DNA of 64,000 nucleotides from Actinoplanes nipponensis (lineage in GTDB: Bacteria > Actinomycetota > Actinomycetes > Mycobacteriales > Micromonosporaceae): assembly GCF_016862275.1 (NCBI RefSeq), contig NZ_BOMQ01000032.1, forward strand, positions 33,115 to 97,114. Direction: 5' to 3'. Shown piece after piece: positions 8,072-16,443 of this stretch. The position numbers and the translations under genes are program-made. How positions within the stretch are numbered: the first letter of the stretch is position 1; the number at the start of each line of letters is the position of its first letter. The notes beneath the pieces were generated by a model. It worked only from the letters and a program-made list of their open reading frames with translations. It was not told the origin of the DNA and did no database searches.

Positions 8072-8857
8072 TCAGGCGCAGACCACCTGGACGCCGGCGT
8101 CGCGGAAGCCGGCCAGCACCTCCTCGGTCGCGCCGGAGTCGGTGACCAGCGTCTCCACCTTGCTGATCGGGCAGATCCGGGCGAAGGCGTGCCCGCCCAG
8201 CTTGGACGAGTCGGCGATCACCACGACCCGCTTGGCCCGGGCCACCATCAGGCTGTTCATCGCCGCCTCGCCCTCGTGGTGCGCGGCGGCGCCCAGCTCG
8301 ACGTCGAGCGCGTCCACGCCGAGCAGCACGATGTCGAGGGTGACCTCCTTGAGCAGCGCCCCGCCGAGCGGGCCGACCAGCTCGAAGGACTGCGGGCGGA
8401 CCACCCCGCCGGCCACCACGATCTTCATCCGGGACCGGACCAGCAGCTCGTTGGCGATGTTCAGCGCGTTGGTGACGACGGTGAGCTGGGCGCCGTCCCC
8501 GCTGGTGTTGAGGTCGGGACGCACCGCCAGCGCGCGGGCCACCTCGGTCATCGTGGTGCCGCCGTTGAGGCCGACCACGGTGCCGGGCACCACCAGGTTG
8601 GCCGCCGCCTCGCCGATGCGCTGCTTCTCCGCCGAGTGCTTGGCGCTCTTGTAGCGCAGCGGCAGGTCGTACGAGACGCCGTTGGCCACCGCCCCGCCGC
8701 GGGTCCTGGTGATCATCTGTTGCTGCGCGAGCTGGTCGAAGTCGCGGCGGATGGTCGCCTGCGAGACCTCGAGCCGGCCGGCCGCGTCCTCGACACTGAC
8801 CCGGCCACTCTCGGCGAGTAACTCGAGCAGGGCATTCCACCGCGCGTACCGGTCCAC
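8072..8857 (-). CDS. DeoR-family transcriptional regulator of the amino-sugar operon
   Basis: A 261-residue repressor. The N-terminal DeoR winged HTH has VSVEDAAGRLEVSQATIRRDFDQL, followed by the linker RTRGGAV. The C-terminal DeoRC sensor domain has the GLNGGTTMTEVARAL phosphate-binding loop and ends with LVTDSGA. GTG 8857 was chosen because GGGAGC lies about six bases upstream and the HTH begins directly after it. It is divergent from the SIS-ROK-NagA operon, so it probably represses that operon and is released by a sugar phosphate. The binding sites would lie in 8858-9045. Confidence 0.88.
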   Translation of the reverse strand: MDRYARWNALLELLAESGRVSVEDAAGRLEVSQATIRRDFDQLAQQQMITRTRGGAVANGVSYDLPLRYKSAKHSAEKQRIGEAAANLVVPGTVVGLNGGTTMTEVARALAVRPDLNTSGDGAQLTVVTNALNIANELLVRSRMKIVVAGGVVRPQSFELVGPLGGALLKEVTLDIVLLGVDALDVELGAAAHHEGEAAMNSLMVARAKRVVVIADSSKLGGHAFARICPISKVETLVTDSGATEEVLAGFRDAGVQVVCA

Positions 8858-8925
8858 CCGAGCTCCCTGCTGCACGTACCGTGATAAGAGTGTGCACATT
8901 AGTGCGCGAAACCTCACGAAGCAAA

Positions 8926-8949
8926 GAGCGTGCCTGCTCGAACACGCTC
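8926..8949. promoter_or_regulatory. Inverted repeat in the divergent DeoR/amino-sugar intergenic region
   Basis: GAGCGTG and CACGCTC form a perfect 7-bp inverted repeat with a 10-nt spacer. A small palindrome (TGTGCACA, 8891-8898) and two TGCGCAG copies (8963-8969 and 9018-9024) lie in the same 188-nt gap. Any could be the DeoR operator; none is proven. Confidence 0.4.
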
Positions 8950-9045
8950 CGGTGGTTGCGGATGCGCAGACCTTCCACGCAGAATGACGCTCGAAATACC
9001 GGTGAACCGAGCGCTTCTGCGCAGGCGATTGTAGGGAAAACTGCC

Positions 9046-9969
9046 ATGAGTCACGTCAAGGTGGAGATCGCCAGCCAGCCCGACTGCTGGCTGCAGGCCG
9101 CGAAGCTCGCCGACGCCCCGGGACTACCCGGCCGCGGCGAGCGGGTGGCCGTCGTGGGGTGCGGCACCTCCTGGTTCATGGCGAAGGCGTACGCCGCCCT
9201 GCGTGAGCAGGCCGCCCTGGGCGAGACCGACGCCTTCCAGGCCTCCGAGTTCCCGCTCGGCCGCCACTACGACCGGGTCGTCGCGATCACCCGGTCCGGC
9301 ACCACCACCGAGGTCATCCAGCTGCTGGACGCCCTGGACGGCCGGACGCCGACCACGGTCGTCACCGCCGACGGCGCCGAGCCGGCCGCCGCGCTGGCCC
9401 AGCACGCCGTGGTGCTCGACTTCGCCGACGAGCTCTCCGTCGTGCAGACCCGCTTCGCCACCAGCACCCTGGCGCTGCTGCGGGCCCACCTCGGCGCGGA
9501 CCTGGAGCCGATCGTCGCCGACGGCGAGGTGGCCGTGCGCCTCCCGCTGCCCGTACACCCGGCGCTGGCCCAGCAGATCACCTTCCTGGGCCGCGGCTGG
9601 ACCGTCGGGCTCGCCGAGGAGGCCGCCCTCAAGTGCCGCGAGGCGGCCGGGTGGTGGGCCGAGGCGTACCCGGCGATGGACTACCGGCACGGGCCCATCT
9701 CCATCGCCGCGCCCGGCCGGGTGGTCTGGGCCTTCGGCGAGATCCCGCCCGGGCTGGCCGACGACGTGGAGGCCACCGGCGCGTCGTTCGTGCACAGCCG
9801 CTACAACGGCGGCTACGCCGCGCTGGGCCGGTGGGGCGCCGGGCGGGCCCCGCTCGACCCGATGGCCGACCTGGTCGTGGCCCAGCGGGTGGCCGTGCTG
9901 CTGGCCACCAGCCAGGGCCTGGACCCCGACCACCCGCGCAACCTCACCCGCTCGGTCGTCCTGAAGTGA
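9046..9969 (+). CDS. SIS-domain sugar-phosphate isomerase/deaminase (AgaS/NagB-II-like)
   Basis: A 307-residue protein with two SIS halves. The first has VAVVGCGTSWFMAKAYAAL and ITRSGTTTEVIQ; the second has GRGWTVGLAEEAALKCREA and YRHGPIS. This matches the isomerase half of glucosamine-6-phosphate synthase-like proteins without the glutaminase domain, so it should act as an isomerising deaminase or ketose/aldose isomerase on an amino-sugar phosphate. ATG 9046 has an AGGGA site upstream; the longer frame from 8881 runs through the regulatory gap. It is the first gene of the operon with a ROK kinase and NagA. The exact substrate (glucosamine- or galactosamine-6-phosphate) is not resolved. Confidence 0.82.
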   Translation: MSHVKVEIASQPDCWLQAAKLADAPGLPGRGERVAVVGCGTSWFMAKAYAALREQAALGETDAFQASEFPLGRHYDRVVAITRSGTTTEVIQLLDALDGRTPTTVVTADGAEPAAALAQHAVVLDFADELSVVQTRFATSTLALLRAHLGADLEPIVADGEVAVRLPLPVHPALAQQITFLGRGWTVGLAEEAALKCREAAGWWAEAYPAMDYRHGPISIAAPGRVVWAFGEIPPGLADDVEATGASFVHSRYNGGYAALGRWGAGRAPLDPMADLVVAQRVAVLLATSQGLDPDHPRNLTRSVVLK

Positions 9970-9997
9970 CCACGTCCCGGCGGCCCGGGGTGCGGCG

Positions 9998-10924
9998 GTG
10001 AGCGACGACGCCGTGGTGGCGCTCGACGTGGGCGGCACCGGGATGAAATGCGCGCTGGTCCGCCCCGACGGCACGGTTCACCACGCCGAACGGCACCCCA
10101 CGCTGGCGGCGCGCGGCCCCGAGGCGGTCACCGCCAACATCCTCGACGTCGCCGCCGGCCTGGCCGCCCGCGCCCGCGCGGACGGGCTCAACCCGGTCGC
10201 GGCCGGCGTCGCGGTACCCGGTGTCGTCGACGAGGCGACCGGCACGGCCGTCTGGTCCAGCAACGTCGGCTTCCGCGACGTACCGCTGCGGGACCTGGTC
10301 GCGGACCGCCTCGGGCTGCCCGCCGCGCTCGGCCACGACGTCCGGGTCGGTGGCATGGCCGAGGCCCGCCTCGGCGCGGGCCGCGACCAGCGGCACGTGC
10401 TGTTCATCGCGATCGGCACCGGCATCGCGGCCGCGCACGTGGTGGACGGCAAGGCGTTCGCCGGCGCGCACGGCGCGGCCGGCGAGGTCGGCCACGTCAT
10501 CGTGCGGCCCGGCGGGCCGCCGTGCGGCTGCGGGGCCCGCGGCTGCCTCGAATCGGTGGCGTCGGCGTCCGCGGTCGGCCGCCGGTACGTGGAGCTGTCC
10601 GGCCTCGCCGGGGTCACCGCCTCGGACGTGGTCGCGCGCGCCGCGGCCGGCGAGGAGCTGGCCCGCACCGTCTGGACCGAGGCGATCGAGGCGTTCGCCG
10701 ACGGCCTGCTCACCGCGCAGGCGCTGTACGACGCCGGGATCGTGGTGCTCGGCGGCGGGCTCGCCGAATCCGGGGAGGCGCTGCTCGCGCCGCTGCGCAC
10801 CGCCCTGGACGCCCGGATCACGTTCCACCGGATGCCGCGGATCGTGCGCGCGGCCCTCGGCGACACCGCGGGCTGCCTCGGCGCGGCCCTGCTGGCCCTC
10901 GACACCCTGGAGGCACCCTCGTGA
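9998..10924 (+). CDS. ROK-family sugar kinase (probable N-acetylglucosamine or glucosamine kinase)
   Basis: A 308-residue ROK kinase without an HTH, so an enzyme rather than a regulator. It has the ATP loop LDVGGTGMKCALV, the sugar/catalytic segment around GHDVRVGG, the phosphate loop IGTGIAAAHV and the ROK zinc signature CGCGARGCLES. Its GTG start lies 28 nt after the SIS gene, and its stop overlaps the nagA GTG by four bases. Being between a SIS deaminase and NagA, it most likely phosphorylates an amino sugar. Glucokinase activity cannot be excluded. Confidence 0.82.
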   Translation: MSDDAVVALDVGGTGMKCALVRPDGTVHHAERHPTLAARGPEAVTANILDVAAGLAARARADGLNPVAAGVAVPGVVDEATGTAVWSSNVGFRDVPLRDLVADRLGLPAALGHDVRVGGMAEARLGAGRDQRHVLFIAIGTGIAAAHVVDGKAFAGAHGAAGEVGHVIVRPGGPPCGCGARGCLESVASASAVGRRYVELSGLAGVTASDVVARAAAGEELARTVWTEAIEAFADGLLTAQALYDAGIVVLGGGLAESGEALLAPLRTALDARITFHRMPRIVRAALGDTAGCLGAALLALDTLEAPS

Positions 10925-12018
10925 CGGAGATCAGCGGCCGCGTCGTGCGGCCCGGGGCCGTGGTCCCCGGGACCGTCGAAGTGGACGGGCCGACGATTCT
11001 GGACGTCACGGAACGGGGGCGCCCCGGCGACGACATCATCGTCCCGGGCTTCGTGGACCTGCACTGCCACGGCGGCGGCGGGCACACGTTCACCACGGGC
11101 GACGCCGCGGCGGCCCGGGCGGCGGCCGCCTTCCACCTGCGGCACGGCACCACGACGATGCTGGCCAGCCTGGTCAGCTCCCCGTACGAGCTGATGCGTG
11201 ACGCCACGGCCGGCTACCGGCCGCTGGTCGCCGACGGCACGATCGCCGGGGTGCACTTCGAGGGGCCGTACCTGTCGCACGCCCGCTGCGGCGCGCAGAA
11301 CCCGGCGTTCCTGCGCGAGCCGTCGCTCGCGGAGCTCACGGCCCTGGTCGAGCTGGGAGCGGGCGCGGTCCGCATGGTCACCATCGCCCCGGAGCTGCCC
11401 GGCGCGCTGGACGCGGTGCGGTTCCTGGTGAGCCGGGGGGTCGTTGCGGCGCTCGGGCACACCGACGCGACGTACGAGCAGGCCCGGGCCGGGGTCGCGG
11501 CCGGCGCGACCGTCGGCACCCACCTGTGCAACGGCATGCGGCCCGCGCACCACCGGGAGCCGGGCCCGATCGTCGCCCTGCTGGACTCCCCCTCGGTCGT
11601 CTGCGAGCTGGTGGCCGACGGCATCCACCTGCACGACGGGATGCTGCGCTTCGCGGCGCACGCCGCCGGGCCGGACCGGGCGGCGCTGATCACCGACGCG
11701 ATGGACGCGGCGGGGATGCCCGACGGGCGGTACGAGCTGGGCGGCCAGGAGGTGACGGTGGCCGACCGGGTGGCCCGGCTGGCCCGGGACGGCTCGATCG
11801 CGGGCAGCACGCTGACCATGGACGCGGCGTTCCGGCAGGCGGTGGGCGCGGGGCTGGACCTGCCGACGGCCGCGGCGATGGCCGCGACCACCCCCGCGCG
11901 GGTCCTCGGGCTCACCGACGAGGTCGGGGCGCTGGAGGCCGGGCTGCGGGCGGACCTGGTCGTGCTGGCGCCGGACCTGACGGTCAAGCGCGTGATGCGG
12001 GCGGGGGCCTGGGTCTAG
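10921..12018 (+). CDS. nagA: N-acetylglucosamine-6-phosphate deacetylase
   Basis: A 365-residue amidohydrolase. It has the metal motif VDLHCHGGGGHTF after the first strand, VHFEGPYLS (Glu ligand), GHTDATYEQ and HLCNGM (His ligands), and ITDAMDAAG with the catalytic Asp. It removes acetate from N-acetylglucosamine-6-phosphate to give glucosamine-6-phosphate. GTG 10921 overlaps the ROK stop (GTGA); the longer open frame upstream is a shadow of the kinase gene. It works with the SIS enzyme and the kinase in amino-sugar catabolism. Confidence 0.92.
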   Translation: MTEISGRVVRPGAVVPGTVEVDGPTILDVTERGRPGDDIIVPGFVDLHCHGGGGHTFTTGDAAAARAAAAFHLRHGTTTMLASLVSSPYELMRDATAGYRPLVADGTIAGVHFEGPYLSHARCGAQNPAFLREPSLAELTALVELGAGAVRMVTIAPELPGALDAVRFLVSRGVVAALGHTDATYEQARAGVAAGATVGTHLCNGMRPAHHREPGPIVALLDSPSVVCELVADGIHLHDGMLRFAAHAAGPDRAALITDAMDAAGMPDGRYELGGQEVTVADRVARLARDGSIAGSTLTMDAAFRQAVGAGLDLPTAAAMAATTPARVLGLTDEVGALEAGLRADLVVLAPDLTVKRVMRAGAWV

Positions 12019-12040
12019 GCCGAGGACCGGGGCTGCGCGA

Positions 12041-12063
12041 CCGTCCCGCGCCGGGCGGGACGG
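12041..12063. terminator. Bidirectional terminator hairpin after nagA
   Basis: CCGTCCCGC and GCGGGACGG form a perfect 9-bp stem with a 5-nt loop, between the convergent nagA and membrane-protein genes. There is no T run, as is common in GC-rich actinobacteria. Confidence 0.75.
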
Positions 12064-12071
12064 CCCGAGCG

Positions 12072-13043
12072 TCACTGCACCGGGAACGGCTGGCCCAGCG
12101 GCCGCTTCGCCAGCTCGTCCAGCACCTTCCGGCAGTCGATGTTGTGCGAGTCGTACGGGTGGCCCCGCAACGCCTCGAACAGCGGCCGGTCGCCGTGCAG
12201 CTGGTCCTGCTCGTTGTGGCAGGTCAGCCGGAATTGAATCTGTTTCTGCGGTATCCGCATGATGTAACGGGTGTCCGCGTGCAACACCGTCACCCATTCC
12301 TCGTTCTCGGCGATGGGATATCCGACGAAGCGGTTGGCGGTCTCGATGGAGATCTCGTTGTCCCGTTCCTTCTTGTTCTGGGTGGACACGACCGTCGGAT
12401 CGGTCACCTGGAACGTCTGCGCCGACACCCACGGCACGTCGAGGCTGAACAGGAAGAGGCCGGCCAGCGCGCCGGCCCCCAGGTACACGATGGACTGTCC
12501 GCGCAGGCTGGCGAGGATCCGCCGCCGCCGCTGGTACCGCTCGCCGCTCCGGGCGGCCCATGCGCGCCGGTACCGGCGCATCACCATCTCCGCCCACAGG
12601 GCCACGACCAGCACGGCCAGGCCGCGGATGAGGTAAGTGAGCGGTGAGGCCAGGGCGGCCACGCCGGCCACGATTCCGATGAGCGGCCACCAGGACGGCC
12701 GCACGCGGTCGCGGAGCAGGACGGCGAACCAGACGGTGCCGATCGCGACGGCCGGCAGGACGTAGTAGGCGTAGATGGTGACCGTACCCAGCGCCACCTG
12801 ACTCGGCGTCGCCACCAGCAGGGCGGTCGTCGTGGTCAGCGAATAGCGCGCGACCCCGTAGGACTTGATGATGAACAGCAGGAGCAGCAACGCCGATCCG
12901 GCCGCCACCACGTCCCGGAACTCCACACCGCCGGCGGTTTCCCTTTCCGGCCCGGAATTCTCCGCCGGGCGGGCCCGGGGGACGACGGCCACGGGGTGAT
13001 CAATGGTGCGGGGACGGCGCCGGGACGTGCGGGGAAGGGTCAT
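12072..13043 (-). CDS. Polytopic membrane protein, function unknown
   Basis: A 323-residue protein. After a basic cytoplasmic N-terminus there are about five hydrophobic helices, beginning with VVAAGSALLLLLFIIKSYGVA and including ALGTVTIYAYYVLPAVAIGTVWFAVLL and PLIGIVAGVAALASPLTYLI. The last helix (SIVYLGAGALAGLFLFSL) precedes a ~120-residue soluble C-terminal domain with two Cys (LTCHNEQ, NIDCRKV). ATG 13043 has AGAGGA upstream. I do not recognise a family. Codon use looks like its neighbours. Confidence 0.7.
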   Translation of the reverse strand: MTLPRTSRRRPRTIDHPVAVVPRARPAENSGPERETAGGVEFRDVVAAGSALLLLLFIIKSYGVARYSLTTTTALLVATPSQVALGTVTIYAYYVLPAVAIGTVWFAVLLRDRVRPSWWPLIGIVAGVAALASPLTYLIRGLAVLVVALWAEMVMRRYRRAWAARSGERYQRRRRILASLRGQSIVYLGAGALAGLFLFSLDVPWVSAQTFQVTDPTVVSTQNKKERDNEISIETANRFVGYPIAENEEWVTVLHADTRYIMRIPQKQIQFRLTCHNEQDQLHGDRPLFEALRGHPYDSHNIDCRKVLDELAKRPLGQPFPVQ

Positions 13044-13127
13044 CGAGTTTCCTCTCGGAACCACGTGAGGGCCCTGACGCCCCGAAGGGTAAGTGGACGG
13101 CGCAATCATTCACCGGCGGGACCACGA

Positions 13128-14123
13128 TCAATGAATCGCGCCGAACTCGGCGAGCAGCTCGCGTTCCCGTTCCGGGCTGAGGCCGGCCCGGCGCGGCCGG
13201 TCGAGGCCCTCCGCCCGTTCGTAGGCCAGCACGTCGGAGACCACCTCGGCCCGGTCGCGGTGGCGCAGGCCGGCGGCGACGGCGGCCGCCCCGGTACGGG
13301 TGCACCAGCCCTCCCACCCCGGCTCGACGAGCCACATGGCCAGCGAGTCCACGCCCATGTACTGCTCGACGCCCCGGTCGACCAGCCACTTGCGGGGCAC
13401 GGGCACCACCGGGCCGGTGTGGCCGCCGATCCGGCGGCACAGGTCGACCCAGGCGCCGAACGGCACCGTGGGGCCGACGACGTCGTACGCGCCGGTGGCG
13501 CCCCGCTCGGCGCCGTCGAGCATCCAGGCCACCTGGTCACGGACGTCGACGACCTGGGTGGGCAGCTCCGGGGTGTCGGGCACGAGCATCGGCTCCTCGG
13601 GCGCGCGGGCGGCCCGGGCCACCCAGGCGCCGGACCGGCCGCTGGCGTCACCGGGGCCGCCGATCAGGCCGGACCGGGCGATGAGCAGCCGGTCGCCGAG
13701 GGCCGCCGCGGTGGCCTGTTCGCAGGCGACCTTGGCCTCGCCGTAGAGCTCCCGGTCGACCTCGTCGCGGTCGGTGGGCGCCCGCAGCGGGGACGACTCG
13801 TCCGCGCCCGGGGTGTCGAAGGCCGCATAGGCGTTGATCGACGACACGTAGGTCCAGTGCCCGGCCCGGCCGGCCAGGGCGTCCAGGGCGGCCCGGACGA
13901 ACCCGGGCTGCCAGGAGACCTCGACGACGGCGTCCCACGACCGGCGCCGGACCTCGTCGTAGGCGGCCGGCTCGCGGCGGTCGGCCGCGATCAGCCGGGC
14001 CCCGGGCGTCGGCGCTCCACTGTGGCCGCGGGCGAGGCAGGTGACGGTGTGGCCGCGGTCGACAGCCTGACGGGCGGTCTCCCGGCCGAGCCACTGGGTG
14101 CCGCCGAGGATGAGAAGGTCCAT
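13128..14123 (-). CDS. NAD-dependent epimerase/dehydratase (atypical SDR)
   Basis: A 331-residue Rossmann protein beginning [20 protein letters not shown], with the GGTxxLG dinucleotide loop. It has the central SDR strand ending YVSSINAYA, but no clear YxxxK, so it belongs to the atypical/extended SDR group and may be a reductase, an epimerase-like protein or a non-catalytic NAD(P) sensor. It is a single gene, in the same direction as the PAP2 gene 63 nt upstream. The substrate is unknown. Confidence 0.78.
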   Translation of the reverse strand: MDLLILGGTQWLGRETARQAVDRGHTVTCLARGHSGAPTPGARLIAADRREPAAYDEVRRRSWDAVVEVSWQPGFVRAALDALAGRAGHWTYVSSINAYAAFDTPGADESSPLRAPTDRDEVDRELYGEAKVACEQATAAALGDRLLIARSGLIGGPGDASGRSGAWVARAARAPEEPMLVPDTPELPTQVVDVRDQVAWMLDGAERGATGAYDVVGPTVPFGAWVDLCRRIGGHTGPVVPVPRKWLVDRGVEQYMGVDSLAMWLVEPGWEGWCTRTGAAAVAAGLRHRDRAEVVSDVLAYERAEGLDRPRRAGLSPERERELLAEFGAIH

Positions 14124-14186
14124 CGGCCCAGTCGATCAGCGGGAACCGCGGCGCGCCAGCCCGGTTCGCAGGCGGCGTAACCGCGG

Positions 14187-14918
14187 CTACAGTCCGGCGG
14201 GACGCTCGGCGCCGCGGGGCAGGCGGGGCAGCGGGATCGCGTCCCACGGGACCCGGGACAGCAGGCGGGTCAGGATCAGCCCCAGCAGCAGCCCGGCCAC
14301 CGAGTCGGTGATCCAGTGGAAGGTCAGCCAGGTCGTCGTGACGAACACGATCGCCGGCGGGAGGATACGCAGCGCCGCGTACACCCGGGGCGCCAGCACC
14401 GGCCGGTCGAGCGACCGCAGCAGCGCGTTGAGCAGCACCGCGATGACGCCGTACCAGGCCAGCGCGTTGGCCACGTGCCCGGACGGGTAGCTCATCGCCT
14501 CGGTCCCGGCGGCGTACGGGTTGAAGAGCACCAGCCGGTCCGGGCCGTCGAAGGCCGGCGCCGCCCGGTCCAGCCAGATCTTCAGCGGGCCGATCGTCAC
14601 GTAGGTCAGCACGAACGCCGCGGCGAAGACCAGCAGCGGCCGGACCGACTGCCGGCGCCAGGCCACCAGCGCGGCCAGCACCAGCGCCACGGGCATCAGC
14701 ACCTGGCCGCCCTGGCCCAGGTAGTTCAGGATCCGCAGGAGCACGTAGAGCGGCGTGGGCCGGTGCTCCCCGGCCCACCCGGCCACCCGCTCGTCGAGGG
14801 CGAGCAGGTGGCCGCTGGCCAGCACGACGGTCAGCGCCACGAAGCCGGCGAGCAGCGCGAGGTCGACGACCCAGGGCTGCCACCCGCGTCTGGTCCGCAT
14901 CGCCGCCTCTGCCCGCAT
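14187..14918 (-). CDS. PAP2-family membrane phosphatase
   Basis: A 243-residue membrane protein with five or six helices and the three PAP2 motifs: KIWLDRAAP, YPSGHVAN and HWITDSVAG. These supply the Arg, His and His/Asp needed to dephosphorylate lipid or isoprenoid phosphates at the outer membrane face. ATG 14918 was preferred over a Met at codon 7 because TACCGT (14926-14931, minus strand) lies seven bases upstream, a leaderless promoter layout. Likely substrates are phosphatidate or undecaprenyl diphosphate. Confidence 0.85.
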   Translation of the reverse strand: MRAEAAMRTRRGWQPWVVDLALLAGFVALTVVLASGHLLALDERVAGWAGEHRPTPLYVLLRILNYLGQGGQVLMPVALVLAALVAWRRQSVRPLLVFAAAFVLTYVTIGPLKIWLDRAAPAFDGPDRLVLFNPYAAGTEAMSYPSGHVANALAWYGVIAVLLNALLRSLDRPVLAPRVYAALRILPPAIVFVTTTWLTFHWITDSVAGLLLGLILTRLLSRVPWDAIPLPRLPRGAERPAGL

Positions 14919-14933
14919 GGGGCATACGGTACG

Positions 14934-16331
14934 TCAGAGATACGACTTGATCTTGGCGACGAGCAGGTCGGCGCGGACCCCCGAGTTCGGGCAGCCGCCG
15001 AAGTGGTGCAGCGCCACCACCCGGTTCGTCCGGCGGGAGAGCACCGGGCTGCCGCTGGAGCCGCCCTCCGTGTCGCAGTAGTACGAGACGTCGGAGTCGC
15101 GGGCGTACCCGTCGAAGGCCGGGTCGACGACCGCGCAGGTCCCGGCCCGCTCGCCGCGGCGCCCGGCGATCCGGGTCGGCTCGCCGGCCGGGTGCTGCGG
15201 CACGTAGAGCTCCTGTCCGCGGGCCGGGCGGATCCGGTCCAGGGTCAGGTAGCCGAACTTCTGCACCGACCGGAAGTTGCCCACCGTGAACAGCGTGTAG
15301 TCGAGCACGTGCTCGGTGGCCAGCACCTTGTCGCCCCAGACCTTCGTCGGCCGGAACACCTCGAAGCCGCCGCAGGTGGCGCACTGGTAGTTGAACCAGA
15401 CCTCGGTCTCGTACGCGTTGGCCGAGCTGTCGAAGCAGTGGTTGTTGGTCAGCATCCGGTTCTTGGCGCCGACCCGCCAGCCGGTGCACAGCTCGGTCCC
15501 GTTGATCAGCAGCCGGGCGATCGCCTTGGAGCGGGTGTAGGCCACCGGGTCGGCCGATCGGTAGCAGACCGCGTCCGAGCTCTGGTTGGAGCCGCAGACC
15601 GACTCCTCGCGGCCGGTCCGCCCGGGCGCGGTCAGCTGCTCCTCGGGGATCCGGGCCTGCTCCTCGTGCGTGTAGCCGCGGGCCACCCGGTCCACGTTCA
15701 CGCCGAGCCGGCCGAGCAGCGAGCCGACCAGGCTCCCGCCGCCGCGGTGCATCTCGACCACGGCGGTGTCGCCGGTGATCGACATCGCCCACCGGCCGGC
15801 GGCCCCGCGAGCCGCCGGCTTCGGCGCGTCGTAGCGGTGGGACTCCTCACCCCGGGCGTCGGAGACCGTCAGGTAGTCGCCGGGCAGCATCGCCATGCGG
15901 CTGAAGTGCACCTTGACGTAGGACGCCCGCGGGTAGCGGAAGACCTCGCGCTCGGGTGCGCCGTACCCCAGCAGCTTGTCGGTGGACAGCAGCTCGCCGA
16001 CCTGCTGCCGGCCGTCGCTGCGCACTCGAGCGGACTCGGGCGTCCCGGCCCCGGGCTGCGCGGCCGGGGTCGCGGGCGAGGCCGGGGGTGAAGCGGAGGC
16101 GGACGCGGGCCCCTGCGGCTCCGCGGCCCCGGGGCCGGCCGTCGCGGCCGCGCCGCCGGTCGCGGGCTGCTCCGCGGAGACGGGGGTACGGGACGAGCCC
16201 GCCTCCCGCCAGGTGCCGACCGGGCGACCCTCGTCCGCCGAGTACTTCCAGGCCGCCGCCCCAGCCGTGCCGGCCAGGGCCAGGGCCGCACTCGCCCCGA
16301 CGACGATGCTCACCGCGCGTCGCAAATCCAC
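14934..16331 (-). CDS. Secreted trypsin-like serine protease
   Basis: A 465-residue exported protein. The N-terminal hydrophobic signal is VSIVVGASAALALAGTAGAAA. A Pro/Ala/Gly-rich low-complexity region of ~50 residues and a ~130-residue prodomain-like region follow, then a chymotrypsin-fold domain with Cys pairs. Its triad is His in LTNNHCFD, Asp in VLDYTLFTV and Ser in DTEGGSSGSPVL. GTG 16331 has a GAGGGG site and starts directly at the signal peptide; the longer frame upstream has no signal. It lies 15 nt before the PAP2 gene, which probably has its own promoter. Confidence 0.85.
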   Translation of the reverse strand: MDLRRAVSIVVGASAALALAGTAGAAAWKYSADEGRPVGTWREAGSSRTPVSAEQPATGGAAATAGPGAAEPQGPASASASPPASPATPAAQPGAGTPESARVRSDGRQQVGELLSTDKLLGYGAPEREVFRYPRASYVKVHFSRMAMLPGDYLTVSDARGEESHRYDAPKPAARGAAGRWAMSITGDTAVVEMHRGGGSLVGSLLGRLGVNVDRVARGYTHEEQARIPEEQLTAPGRTGREESVCGSNQSSDAVCYRSADPVAYTRSKAIARLLINGTELCTGWRVGAKNRMLTNNHCFDSSANAYETEVWFNYQCATCGGFEVFRPTKVWGDKVLATEHVLDYTLFTVGNFRSVQKFGYLTLDRIRPARGQELYVPQHPAGEPTRIAGRRGERAGTCAVVDPAFDGYARDSDVSYYCDTEGGSSGSPVLSRRTNRVVALHHFGGCPNSGVRADLLVAKIKSYL

Positions 16332-16443
16332 TCCCGCCCCTCGAGTCACATCACCGACATAAGAAACATTCCGGCGATCTCGCTTCTGTGTAACGAGCCA
16401 CGTGCGGCAGCGACGCGCGCCCCGGACCGTGCACACTGGGCTC

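Noticed and set aside
9998..10924. Calling the ROK kinase a glucokinase
   Set aside because: The fold allows it, but coupling to nagA and a SIS deaminase favours an amino-sugar substrate.
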